From contig CM060982.1 in the NCBI GenBank assembly GCA_030765065.1, positions 15,373,630-15,437,629 of the forward strand: a DNA stretch of 64,000 nucleotides, in the 5' to 3' direction. How positions within the stretch are numbered: the stretch's first letter is position 1; each line of letters starts with the position of its first letter. The stretch comes from Deroplatys truncata. Taxonomy: Eukaryota > Arthropoda > Insecta > Mantodea > Mantidae. Both the position numbers and the translations under genes were made by a program. The notes beneath the pieces are model-generated. The model ran no database searches. It was not told the origin of the DNA and worked only from the letters and a program-made list of their open reading frames with translations. Of this stretch, positions 55,784 to 64,000 are shown piece by piece.

Positions 55784-55843
55784 TATATGGCACAAAATTC
55801 TTGCTTACTGTAACTAAAAATTTCCTACTTTTCTTTTGTGCAG

Positions 55844-56140
55844 GTTTCACTGAAAAGAAATTTCATATCGATGAGCATATGTTACCATAAAGCTAAAGCT
55901 TCCCAGATTGCATTAAAGAAACAAACTTTATTAACAGAGCTTCCTACATCTACAAGTGAAACTAATTTTAATATGGATCTATGCAAAGCTTTAGTAGCGG
56001 TTAACATCCCTTGGAATGTTTATGATTTTTACAAAAGTACTGCAAGCTTTCCATTCCATCTGAATTGACTTTGCGAAAAAATAGTCTAAATTCTACATAT
56101 GAGATCATTTTGCGATCAATACACTAAAGCGTAGGGAATT
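55844..56140 (+). pseudogene. BED zinc-finger (CGGBP1/hAT-like) exon 2
   Basis: The acceptor CTTTTGTGCAG is followed by VSLKRNFIS / KKFHIDEHM, the second half of the BED finger with the histidines. SQIALKKQTLLTELPTSTSE and FNMDLCKALVAVNIPWN come next (family: FxxDLCEALVxANIPL), then SFPFHLN and a LRKN-type segment. One frame change occurs around KLSNPxF. It joins to exon 1 at NKQ/VS. Confidence 0.65.
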
Positions 56141-56384
56141 CCTGCATTTGCTTTTGCGTAGCTGGAACAACTGATACAAAGGGGAGGTGTATGAGAAATG
56201 TAATTGCTTGCAAAATGGAACCACATGAACCCTCATCCCATTATCTCCTTTGTTCAAAACGGCTAGATAGAGTTAACAGCAAAACAATTGCTTATTTTAT
56301 TAATAGGAATCTGCAATTGCTTTTCCCCGAATGGTATTGATAATTCCAAAGTTCAGCTGGAGAATTTAATGGCGTGCCGGCATG
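56141..56384. other. Decayed 3' part of the BED-finger gene, or intron
   Basis: No clear coding blocks. The sequence is AT-rich. Confidence 0.35.
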
Positions 56385-56565
56385 TTGCCATGGTAGCTCA
56401 GTGGTTAGAGCAACCAGACGGAGACCGGTGGTTCAAATCCTGGCTATGGCATTGAATTTTTCAGCCATCTGATTCTACCTTTCCAACCCTGTCCAACACA
56501 CGGCTTGTGTGAAAGAACAATTAATTCCTGTAATTATATAGCCTGACAGCATTTCTAAAGATGCA
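56385..56565 (+). mobile_element. SINE family 2, full copy
   Basis: tRNA-like head CCATGGTAGCTCAGTGGTTA (box A), GGTTCAAATCCTGGCTATGG (box B), body with TTCTACCTTTCCAACC, tail GAAAGAACAATTAATTCC. The head looks derived from a glycine/valine/lysine-type tRNA, but it is not a functional tRNA because the 3' half does not close the acceptor stem. Confidence 0.9.
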
Positions 56566-56850
56566 TCTCCTATGCATTTCCAAATTCTTAGCAATCCTGA
56601 ATCTATTTCAGGAATTCTCAGTTGCTTAGCATGTTGCAGTCTGTAGAGTCGCATATAATCATTCTTTATTAAATAAGCATGTATATATGTGTAAATTACA
56701 AAGTCAGCTATAATTAAGATAGAAAATATTAATTAATTATAAATGTTAAATGATTTTATTTAATAAAAGCAAGTTCATGTTTGGAAATAAGTAACTCTGT
56801 TACAAATATTTATAAAGGAATCTCACCTGTTACCATCGCCCTGTAGATAT

Positions 56851-57146
56851 AAATTGAAATCGAGTTTTTTTATTTACGGACGCTCTTTAACTACTATGGT
56901 TCTTAGCATTCCATTCTATATTGGGCGTGAAAGACCGGAAATTTTGCTCAGAGGCCTCTATCAGGCTTGACGTTCTTTTACGTGCTGTAAATCTATGACA
57001 CGGGACCACCGGCTTTACTTCTCTTCTGAAGGAAGCCGTGCTAAAGATTTTTACGCCCGAAAAAATCCATCGCCCTCCGCCGGGTTTGAACCCGCGACCT
57101 CGGGAACTAGAGGCTAGCACGGTACCACTAGTCCACGGAGGACGAC
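56851..57146 (-). mobile_element. SINE family 1, best-preserved copy
   Basis: The minus strand begins GTCGTCCTCCGTGGACTAGT (box A) and has GCGGGTTCAAACCCGGCGGA (box B). A body of about 200 bp follows, including AAGCCGGTGGTCCCGTGTCA, and the AT-rich tail is CGTAAATAAAAAAACTCG. Confidence 0.9.
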
Positions 57147-57460
57147 CTGGGAGGAGCAAGGATGGCACAGGAGTCAAATTCCACCTGCATTGTCAGCTGC
57201 CATGCCCATGGTTTTTTACCAAATGCACAGCCACAATACCTACTTGTTTCATTTACAGACAATTCATAAAATACTACTTACAAATGATGGCAAATTAAAT
57301 GAAATTCCCTTAAATTGCATTGCTTTGGTAAATTTATGCACTGTCTTAATTAGATATTAGGTTTGTCCCTTCATGCACCAGCAGGACATGGATGCACTAA
57401 TGCTCCCATGAACTCCATTTCATACTATCTGGTTAGTGTTCACATCATAATGCAACTCAC

Positions 57461-57664
57461 CCTCCCATGCCAACTTGTTCCAGTCCAAAACGTCCTGCAT
57501 TCATTCTGCACAGTTGTTTCATTACATTCATCACTTTCTCATCCAAAGGAGACATCTCAGTAATGCAATTTGGGTCTCGTGAAGCTCTGATCACCAAACT
57601 CTCTAAAGCTGGTCGCAAAGCTACAATACTTGCTGCTACTTCAGGTTTCATCTTCAAGTTGATC
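57461..57664 (-). CDS. mle: maleless/DHX9 exon, end of helicase C-terminal region
   Basis: 204-bp exon: acceptor TTGTTCCAG, donor GGAGG/GTGAGT. It encodes INLKMKPEVAASIVALRPAL, ESLVIRASRDPNC, ITEMSPLDEKVMNVMKQLCR and then MNAGRFGLEQVGMGG. It corresponds to the DHX9 segment that starts WIRLQISHEAAACITGLRAA and contains PVNERMLNMIRQ, just before the RGG tail. The first base completes a codon (probably the W). Upstream exons with the helicase motifs are not in the window. Confidence 0.85.
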
Positions 57665-58689
57665 CTGGAACAACAATTTACCATGTAAACACAGATGCAG
57701 AAAACACGATAAACACAAGATTTTTAGTTAGTGAAACTGCTTTCATTCTATGAACTCACTTGCTAGGAATTCAAAAACAGAGTGGCTAATTCAGGTCTTA
57801 GCTGTTGGCCTTCAAGAGCGAGACCAATATTTTCTCCCCCCCTCCCCATCTTAAGGGACTCTATACACCTGTGTGCATTAAATCCACGATAGTAAATGGG
57901 TGCAGAAAATATATATCTTTTTCCGTTTTCCCAAGTATAAGTGCTCTTTCATACAGGAAGTTATGGGAACATTTTGCCAAATCCTACTTTTTTTGTGCTG
58001 TTTTGCACAATTACCCCTCACAGCAGTCCAGAAAATTCTGACCAGTGCAGATGATTGGCTCTTGGAGACACCCTTAATGACCATCATTAAAACCTGGCCC
58101 AGAAACCAGCTATGCCAATAGTGTCACTATGAGCACTACATCAGATCTGGGGCAGAAGTTCTCCAAGTCATCACTATATGCGTAATAGCAGGCAGATCGC
58201 TAGTTCCTCTCCTCCACATCAGGAAACGAGCAGCACGACTGAGGAAAGAGAGAAGATCCATACTGCAATAAATATTGATTAAAAATATGCAGTGGAAAAA
58301 ACAAAGCAAAACAAAACAACAAAATCAGAGCACTGATGAATGGAACTCTGTTAGTCATTCCTTTCACCAAAGCTGTTAGCAGCAAAAAGCTCAATTTACC
58401 TTGCATCACACTTAAGAGCAACAGGTATTCCTAGAATTGAAAATCACCAGAAAAGGCACAATGTAAAAACTGTAATGCCTCTTTTGCCTCATTAACTGTA
58501 CAAATGTACATAAACATGCGCGCGTGCGTAATTATTGATGCTTTCACTAAATTTATCTCAAGTGGTTCACTGTGCCCAATTATTTATGGAGGTATGCAGC
58601 ACTTCAGCACTTTGAAATCAAAAAGGTTGATATTACTTTGCTTGCTGGCTATTTGGTAGCCATGCAAATACAGCCTTCTCTTAAAGGAA
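57665..58689. other. Probable maleless intron, nothing recognised
   Basis: An acceptor-like TTTATTGCAG near 58263 is followed by a short frame that does not resemble DHX9, so it is not called as an exon. Confidence 0.4.
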
Positions 58690-59307
58690 AAACGGCCTCC
58701 CCTAGGAGCCACAGGACCTTGTAGTTGGTGGGGAGGCTTCCGTGTACCAGTGATTTACTAAGCTGTGCTGGTAGAGGTACTCATGCCAGAGAGGTTCGTA
58801 ATGAGGTACCAGACTAAGAAGTGGCTCAACAGAAAATCCAACCCAAAGGGTCTCCCAGTTGGAGAACCTTGAGGGACTCCCAGCTGGAGGACCTTCCAGG
58901 GGCTCTGGTCCACCCAATCCAAGGTGGGAATGCATCATGCCGAGGGATGAATGGCACTGGGGTGGTAAAAAATGCAGTGTCGTGAACGATCTCTTCAGGG
59001 CACCAGGCGACACTCTGAAGTAATTAGCCTTCCCAATATATACGGGGCTCTGTATTGGGTGACTTTTATTTCCCTGATACTCGTGGGACCAATATAGACC
59101 AAAATAAAATAAATATCACCAAGGCTCTCCAGTTGAGAGAAATCTCTCACCTGACAAAGAAAAGTCAAGTGACAGAGACTCTCCAGCAGAGAGAAATCTG
59201 TCACTAGATAAACAAATGGGTGCAACAGCATCTGGAATCAATAGAATGCACCTGGACACTAAGAAGTTATCAGGGCAGCCAGAAGAAGAATAAAAAAAGC
59301 TAAGAAA

Positions 59308-60111
59308 ATGAGTGAGGGCACAGGTAATGTAAACTCACAGAGTAAAGGGGTGGAGGTCCGTACTGATCCAGGGACTTCTAAAAGAACCAGGACAAGTGTG
59401 GATACTCCTCCTTCGGATAAAGCCAAACCTGTTAAGAGGCCTAGGGGCACTGAACCTGGTGTCACTTACAGGGAAGCTTTGGCCGCTTTCAAGATGGCAA
59501 TTGTGGAAGAGTCCTATCCTGAGAGAAAGCTGATTGGGGAGGACATTCGACCCATTCAGGCTGAGATTCTGAGGAAGATAGATGAGGCGCCAACCAGTGA
59601 ATCTCTACCTAAACTCAGGTCCTTTTCTCTACAGGATGGGGCTCTGATATATTATTGTGATGATGAGCAGTCATGTAGCTGGCTCCAAAAACATATTCAG
59701 GGAGCTAAAATCAAGGAGAGATTAGTTCTCAAAGTAGTAGATCCAAAAGATCTACCTAAGCCAGTCAAGGTGGCCCTTAGGACTCAGGACATTACAAATG
59801 ATGATCCTAAGGTGCTGCTAAGACGCATTCAAAGATTAAACCAGGAGCTGAATATAGAGCACTGGAAAATCATTGATAAGCAGGCAGACTCCTCTGGTCA
59901 ACGCCTAATCCTAATGGTGGACCAAGAGTCTGCTAAGAAGATAAAGGAGCTTGGCATGTCGGCCTATACCGGGGTAGACAGGGCCCCTTTTAAGATCCTG
60001 TCTGACCCGGAGGGGAAGGCAGTAGCAGACAAAGCGAAGAAGGCAGGCAGCGATGGCGGAGACGATGATAGGGGACTCTGGAGGATCCGCATCGGGTACT
60101 GCTTAAGGTAA
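59308..60111 (+). CDS. LINE ORF1, 267 aa, DUF4780-like
   Basis: Intact frame from ATG. N-terminal 50 residues are Ser/Thr/Pro/Lys-rich. GVTYREALAAFKMAIVEESY, YYCDDEQSCSWLQKHIQG and LILMVDQESAKKIKELG then match the insect LINE ORF1 domain known as DUF4780, thought to bind RNA. ORF2 begins 22 bp after the ORF1 stop. Confidence 0.75.
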   Translation: MSEGTGNVNSQSKGVEVRTDPGTSKRTRTSVDTPPSDKAKPVKRPRGTEPGVTYREALAAFKMAIVEESYPERKLIGEDIRPIQAEILRKIDEAPTSESLPKLRSFSLQDGALIYYCDDEQSCSWLQKHIQGAKIKERLVLKVVDPKDLPKPVKVALRTQDITNDDPKVLLRRIQRLNQELNIEHWKIIDKQADSSGQRLILMVDQESAKKIKELGMSAYTGVDRAPFKILSDPEGKAVADKAKKAGSDGGDDDRGLWRIRIGYCLR

Positions 60112-60133
60112 GTGTTGTGGGTTGAATGCAATT

Positions 60134-61240
60134 ATGAAAATAGTTCAAATTAACTTGCAGCACTGTAAGACAGCTTCAGCCATTCTAAGTAAGAGACTTG
60201 TTGAAGACAATGTTGATATTGCTCTCATACAGGAACCTTGGCTCTTCAGAGGTTCAATTAGAGGGATCAGTTGTACTAAGGGCACTATATATAGACCTAG
60301 TAATAATAATCCAAGATCTTGTATTTATGCTAAGAATTGGATAAACGCATTGCTTCTTACTGAGCACTGTTCCAGGGATGTAACTACAATCCAAACAATA
60401 GTGGAGGAGGCAGGAGAGAGGAGAGTTTTAATACTCTTTTCCGTCTACCTCCCTTACGAAGACTCTGATCCACCATTGATAGCGGTGAGGGACCTTGTGA
60501 CCCACTGCGGAGAGAATGGAAAGGAGTTAATCCTGGGGGTTGATGCCAATGCACACCACACACTGTGGGGGAGCACTGATATCAATCACAGAGGAGAAAA
60601 GTTAATGGAGTACTTGGTGAGTACAAACCTTAATATTCTAAATCGAGGTAATGAACCAACCTTTGTAACTTTGCGAAGGGAGGAAGTCATTGACATAACG
60701 ATAGGGACTAATATTATTGAGAACCTAATTTCAAGTTGGCGTGTATCATCGGAGATCACTCTCTCTGATCATAGATGCATATGCTTCAATATTAGAGCAC
60801 AAGTCACTCTACCAGTGATTTACAGAAATCCGAGGAAAACTGACTGGGACGGATATAGACGAGATCTATCAGCATTGACATCGGGTATCTCAAGGAACAT
60901 TCGTTCAATATTGGATGTGGAGTTTGCCGTTGATGAAATACAACGGTCAATTCTCCTATCCTATCATCAAAATTGTCAGCCTAAGGTAGCTTACTCGCCA
61001 AGGCTTGTGCCTTGGTGGACTAAAGAGTTAAGCAAACTTAGGAAGAAAGCAAGGAAATTATTTAGACTTGCAAAAAGAACTGGTGATTGGGATTCATATA
61101 GACAAGCCCTCACCAATTATAACAAAGAAATACGTAAAGCCAAAAGGATTTCGTGGAGGGAGTACTGCCAGGGGATGGAGAATGTTCCCAGCAGTGCAAG
61201 ATTCATGAAACATATGGCAAAGGGTGTTAAAAAATTGTGA
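60134..61240 (+). CDS. LINE ORF2 endonuclease part
   Basis: Begins MKIVQINLQHCKTAS at ATG 60134, an apurinic-endonuclease-like (EEP) domain: ALIQEPWLFRG (catalytic E), LILGVDANAHHTLWGSTD, NILNRGNEPTFVT, EVIDITIGT and ITLSDHRCICF (the SDH motif). The linker to the RT follows (VPWWTKELSKLRKKARKLFR). The frame closes at 61240 in an A run. The next frame carries STIKLPDGMYTQSGSETLLQ and further RT (SAGPDLIIPPFLQYG) with one in-frame TAG near 61400. The endonuclease itself shows no damage. Confidence 0.85.
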   Translation: MKIVQINLQHCKTASAILSKRLVEDNVDIALIQEPWLFRGSIRGISCTKGTIYRPSNNNPRSCIYAKNWINALLLTEHCSRDVTTIQTIVEEAGERRVLILFSVYLPYEDSDPPLIAVRDLVTHCGENGKELILGVDANAHHTLWGSTDINHRGEKLMEYLVSTNLNILNRGNEPTFVTLRREEVIDITIGTNIIENLISSWRVSSEITLSDHRCICFNIRAQVTLPVIYRNPRKTDWDGYRRDLSALTSGISRNIRSILDVEFAVDEIQRSILLSYHQNCQPKVAYSPRLVPWWTKELSKLRKKARKLFRLAKRTGDWDSYRQALTNYNKEIRKAKRISWREYCQGMENVPSSARFMKHMAKGVKKL

Positions 61241-61581
61241 GCACTATTAAACTGCCTGATGGCATGTACACACAGTCTGGTTCTGAGACGCTCCTGCAAC
61301 TTGCGAGGGCTCACTTTCCAGACTTTAAGGTAGACAATGACAGCAATTCTGTGAAGGGACAACCAAATCTGGACCATCTTTCTTTGGACAGAGAGAATTA
61401 GAACCTAATCAGGAGCGTAGTCAATGTCACTAAAATACGATGGGCTGTCAAGTCGTTCGGACTATATAAATCGGCAGGCCCAGATTTAATCATCCCTCCA
61501 TTTCTACAATATGGTATTGATTCAGTTCAATCCCTACTTTATGGTATTTTTAGAGTTTGTCTAGCCTATGGATATATACCC

Positions 61582-62612
61582 TGATACGGTAATTTGTATC
61601 ACAAATTACTTTAATGTAAATATTGATTGTAATATGAATATGTATTTTTATGAGACAATGATTTCAGGTGTTTATTAATTGTAATTAATAATTGGTAAAT
61701 AATAATATATGGCTTTACTGAAACTGTTAACAATAACGCAAGAATGCAGCGGTGGAGTGAGTTGTTTATCGTTACCGGGAACCAGGAAGTTACGTAATGT
61801 TTCGCGCCTTTTTTGGTAAAAGCTTCCAGAATGTTCCTTAAAAGAAATATGTATTAGTGGTTTTCATTGGATAGTAAAATAGACGCTAATGTTGGCGCGT
61901 TTTATTAGCCAATAGCATTTCATTTATAATCTTTAGGCGTATCTTAAGGCAAGCCTATAAATAAGCCAGGCCGAGGTAGCGTGTCCCCCAGTTCAACAAG
62001 ACTCTCAACACATTACACATCGACCCCAGTGTGCAACAAGATTCTCAACACATAACACGTCAGCCCCCAGTTCAACGGAATTCTCAGTACAGTACATATC
62101 GTCAGTCAGTCCTTCATTTCGTCAAATTACGCGTAGCAGAATTACAAGAAATCTTATAAAGTATTATACAGTTGAATATATAAAGTTGAAGTACGTGAGT
62201 TAAAAGTGATAAGCAGTTATTACAAACAGTTTCAGTATGGCGAGTATCCAAATAAATATGTGAAAGTGTTCGTGAACGTGTTCTGCAATAAAGATTATAA
62301 AACCAATTTCTTCGTCAATATCATTTCTAGACAAAAGATTCCTTTCCGCTTCACACCCTGCAAGAGATACAAGTTCTACCAAGAAAAGATGATAGCTAGC
62401 CGGAGGACAATATACATAACCTTAAATTCTTTTAGAAACTAATTCATACAAATTGCTACGACAGAGGGAACTACGGACCAGACCAACGAATGACGTCACA
62501 CAAGATGGCAACACACGTGAAGTAAACACACATATTTGCTCTCGCAAATTGGCTTCCAAACGTGGTGCTATATTAATGTTAAACACATAAGTAACATTAA
62601 AACCGTCGCAAA
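61582..62612 (+). mobile_element. 5' LTR of an LTR retroelement
   Basis: Begins TGATACGGTAATTTGTATCA directly at the break in the LINE and ends just before the primer-binding site, about 1.03 kb. It contains a TATA-like CCTATAAATAAGCC near 61970 and AATAAA-type signals (CAATAAAGA near 62287). The 3' LTR is outside the window, so the borders are inferred from one end. Confidence 0.7.
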
Positions 62613-62613
62613 T

Positions 62614-62631
62614 TGGCGCCCAACGTGGGGC
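62614..62631 (+). promoter_or_regulatory. tRNA primer-binding site
   Basis: TGGCGCCCAACGTGGGGC, complementary to a tRNA 3' end with CCA and of the type used by insect Ty3/gypsy-like elements and retroviruses. It lies 1-4 bp after the LTR. Confidence 0.85.
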
Positions 62632-63019
62632 AAAGCGACCAGGAAAGGAACTCGAGTAACCAGGAAAGGATCAGAATTAACCAAGAAGAATCGAGAGGAC
62701 CAAAGGAGGAATGCAGCGGTGAAATCATCTACAAGACCCAGATTCAAGAAACAACAGGGACGACAGACTTCGATCGTAATTCCGAGATTACGATGCAACA
62801 AGGAATTCAACTATAAAAACATCGAGACGACGTAGATTCATCATAACACAACGCAGAAGCGACATCAAATCTAGGAGAATGGGGCAGAACGCTGGACATC
62901 AAAGTAACAGCAACGGACAGCATAAGTAAGGTTAGAAAATCTCAATTTTTTTGTTAAAAAAAAAAAAAAAAAATAAAAGCAAATAAATGTTAATGAGGAG
63001 CGGTAGGATAATAAAAACA

Positions 63020-64000
63020 ATGGCTACCAATAATACAGAAGAAATAATTATGGAGGGAGATAATGTAACAGTTAGTTGTAATTCAATACAGGTTACAGGA
63101 AATAGCCCAGACTTTTTAGGATTTGATGATGAAAATGTTAGTGCAGAAAGTGAGAGTAGAATAGCAGGAAATGTTAATCTTGATACTATTGTGATGATGG
63201 AAATGCTGAGAAATATGAGTAGGGAATTAAGGGAAGATATGCAAAAGAATAATGAGAAATTAGAACAAAAATTAACTCAGAGTATAAGGGAAGAAATTTG
63301 TAAGAATAATGAGAAATTAGAAAAGAAAATAGATCAAAATAGGGAAGATATTGATAGGAGTTTAGAACAAAAACTAACTCAGAATAATGAGAAATTAAGG
63401 GAAGATATTGGTAAGAGCTTAGAACAAAACAAGAAATCAATTGAAAGTATTGGTAGGAGGAATGAGAAATTAGAGCAAACAGTAGATCAAAGCACTGGAG
63501 AAATTGAAAAGAAAGTTATGAAGCTAAATAGTAGTATGCCAAAAATGAGAGATGAAAATGAGGAAGTAATAGTAAGTGAGATAGGAGAAGTTTCAAAGAA
63601 AATGCTAGACATGAGCATGGAAATAGGTAACAAAGAAAGTGAGGTTAATACTAAAAGTGAGGTTAATGTAGAATGTACAGAGTTAGGAAGTCAAATGAGT
63701 AGTATTTCAAGTGAGCTAAGAGAGATAAAAGAGGTTATGAATGTAGATGTAAATGAGGCGCAAGTTAATTTCAGTGGGGAAATATCAGAAATACAGAAAG
63801 AATCAAAAATGCAAGGAAATAAATTGTACCAAGATGTTCAAAATGAAAACTCCAGTCCAGTACAGTTTAGTACAAATTTGTCAGAGTATTCTCAGATTAA
63901 AATGATAGAAGAATTGAAAATGAAAGTTGTTAAAAGATGTATTGTTCAAGAAACTGTAGATTGTTTTCAAATGTTATCAGGGAACGAAATGTCATATGAA
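63020..64000 (+). CDS. gag-position ORF, coiled-coil rich, open to window edge
   Basis: Open from ATG at 63020 to the end of the window (327 codons). The start is acidic, then a long stretch of lysine/glutamate repeats such as NNEKLEQKLTQ and IREEICKNNEKLEKK suggests a coiled coil. The region after residue 290 (IKMIEELKMKVVKR) may lead into the capsid domain. Its place after the primer-binding site points to gag. Strong A bias, as in many insect gypsy elements. Confidence 0.65.
   Translation, partial: MATNNTEEIIMEGDNVTVSCNSIQVTGNSPDFLGFDDENVSAESESRIAGNVNLDTIVMMEMLRNMSRELREDMQKNNEKLEQKLTQSIREEICKNNEKLEKKIDQNREDIDRSLEQKLTQNNEKLREDIGKSLEQNKKSIESIGRRNEKLEQTVDQSTGEIEKKVMKLNSSMPKMRDENEEVIVSEIGEVSKKMLDMSMEIGNKESEVNTKSEVNVECTELGSQMSSISSELREIKEVMNVDVNEAQVNFSGEISEIQKESKMQGNKLYQDVQNENSSPVQFSTNLSEYSQIKMIEELKMKVVKRCIVQETVDCFQMLSGNEMSYE

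Larger units (their letters stand above)
58690..61581 (+). mobile_element. LINE (R1/LOA-like) with ORF1 and ORF2, cut by an LTR element
   Basis: A 5' region of about 620 bp with repeated words (CTCCCAGTTGGAG, CTCCAGCAGAGAGAAATCT), ORF1 (59308-60111), then ORF2 (60134-61240 and on to 61581). The reverse transcriptase is cut after the CLAYGYIP block by the LTR element at 61582. The body is well preserved, so it is younger than the other LINEs here. Confidence 0.85.
62613..64000 (+). mobile_element. LTR retroelement internal region (Ty3/gypsy-like), partial
   Basis: Leader of about 400 bp with an A-rich tract (62955-62973), then a gag-position frame that continues past the window edge. No break is seen in the visible part, so the element looks young. 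The family call rests on LTR and primer-binding site only; no pol is in view. Confidence 0.65.

Noticed and set aside
25481-57146. Functional tRNA genes at the SINE heads and at 50551-50567
   Set aside because: Boxes A and B are present in the SINE heads but the acceptor stems do not close and the sequence runs on into SINE bodies. The 50551 site lacks a good box B.
58200-58265. Possible further maleless exon after TTTATTGCAG
   Set aside because: The short peptide does not match the DHX9 segment expected upstream of the exon at 57461-57664.

Overview
The window is eukaryotic and almost certainly from an insect (or close arthropod relative) with a large, repeat-rich genome. There are no operons and no ribosome-binding sites. 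The one recognisable host gene is split by introns of about 5.4 kb and 24.7 kb, and nearly all other coding signal comes from insect-type mobile elements: Tc1/mariner, PIF/Harbinger, pogo-like and P-like transposons, several LINE groups, three tRNA-derived SINE families, a Polinton fossil and an LTR retroelement. I cannot name the species.

Layout. 1-7379: about 36 copies of a 142-bp satellite, a 747-bp unique spacer, then about 10.5 copies of the same satellite in the opposite orientation. 7380-10018: A-rich low-complexity DNA, a nest of local duplications and a 135-bp foldback. 10318-26900: intergenic DNA full of element remnants. These include a P-like transposase fragment, a LINE interrupted by a foldback element with a 10-bp target duplication, two mariner remnants (one split by about 4.5 kb), a THAP-domain exon, a 5'-truncated LINE with an 11-bp target duplication, and a complete but broken Tc1 element with TA target site and terminal inverted repeats.

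26956-57664 (minus strand): the 3' end of the host gene maleless/DHX9, an RNA helicase. Three exons are visible (57664-57461, 52078-51987, 27257-27094). Their splice sites and phases match exactly and they encode the end of the helicase C-terminal region plus an RGG-rich tail. The introns hold three mariner-like elements, a pogo-like fragment, two PIF/Harbinger elements, diverged tandem repeats, a Polinton fossil, two LINEs (one with an intact 464-aa ORF1 carrying a 2A-like motif), a Tc1 remnant, and a BED-finger gene fragment of CGGBP1/hAT type whose own intron carries a mariner with 219-bp inverted repeats.

57665-64000: sequence upstream of the visible maleless exons, probably still intronic. 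It holds a LINE with ORF1 and an endonuclease ORF2, cut off in its reverse transcriptase by an LTR retroelement. The 5' LTR, primer-binding site and the open start of gag of that element run off the window edge. The only functional cellular coding I can support is maleless. The rest is a record of nested insertions, several with readable target-site duplications.
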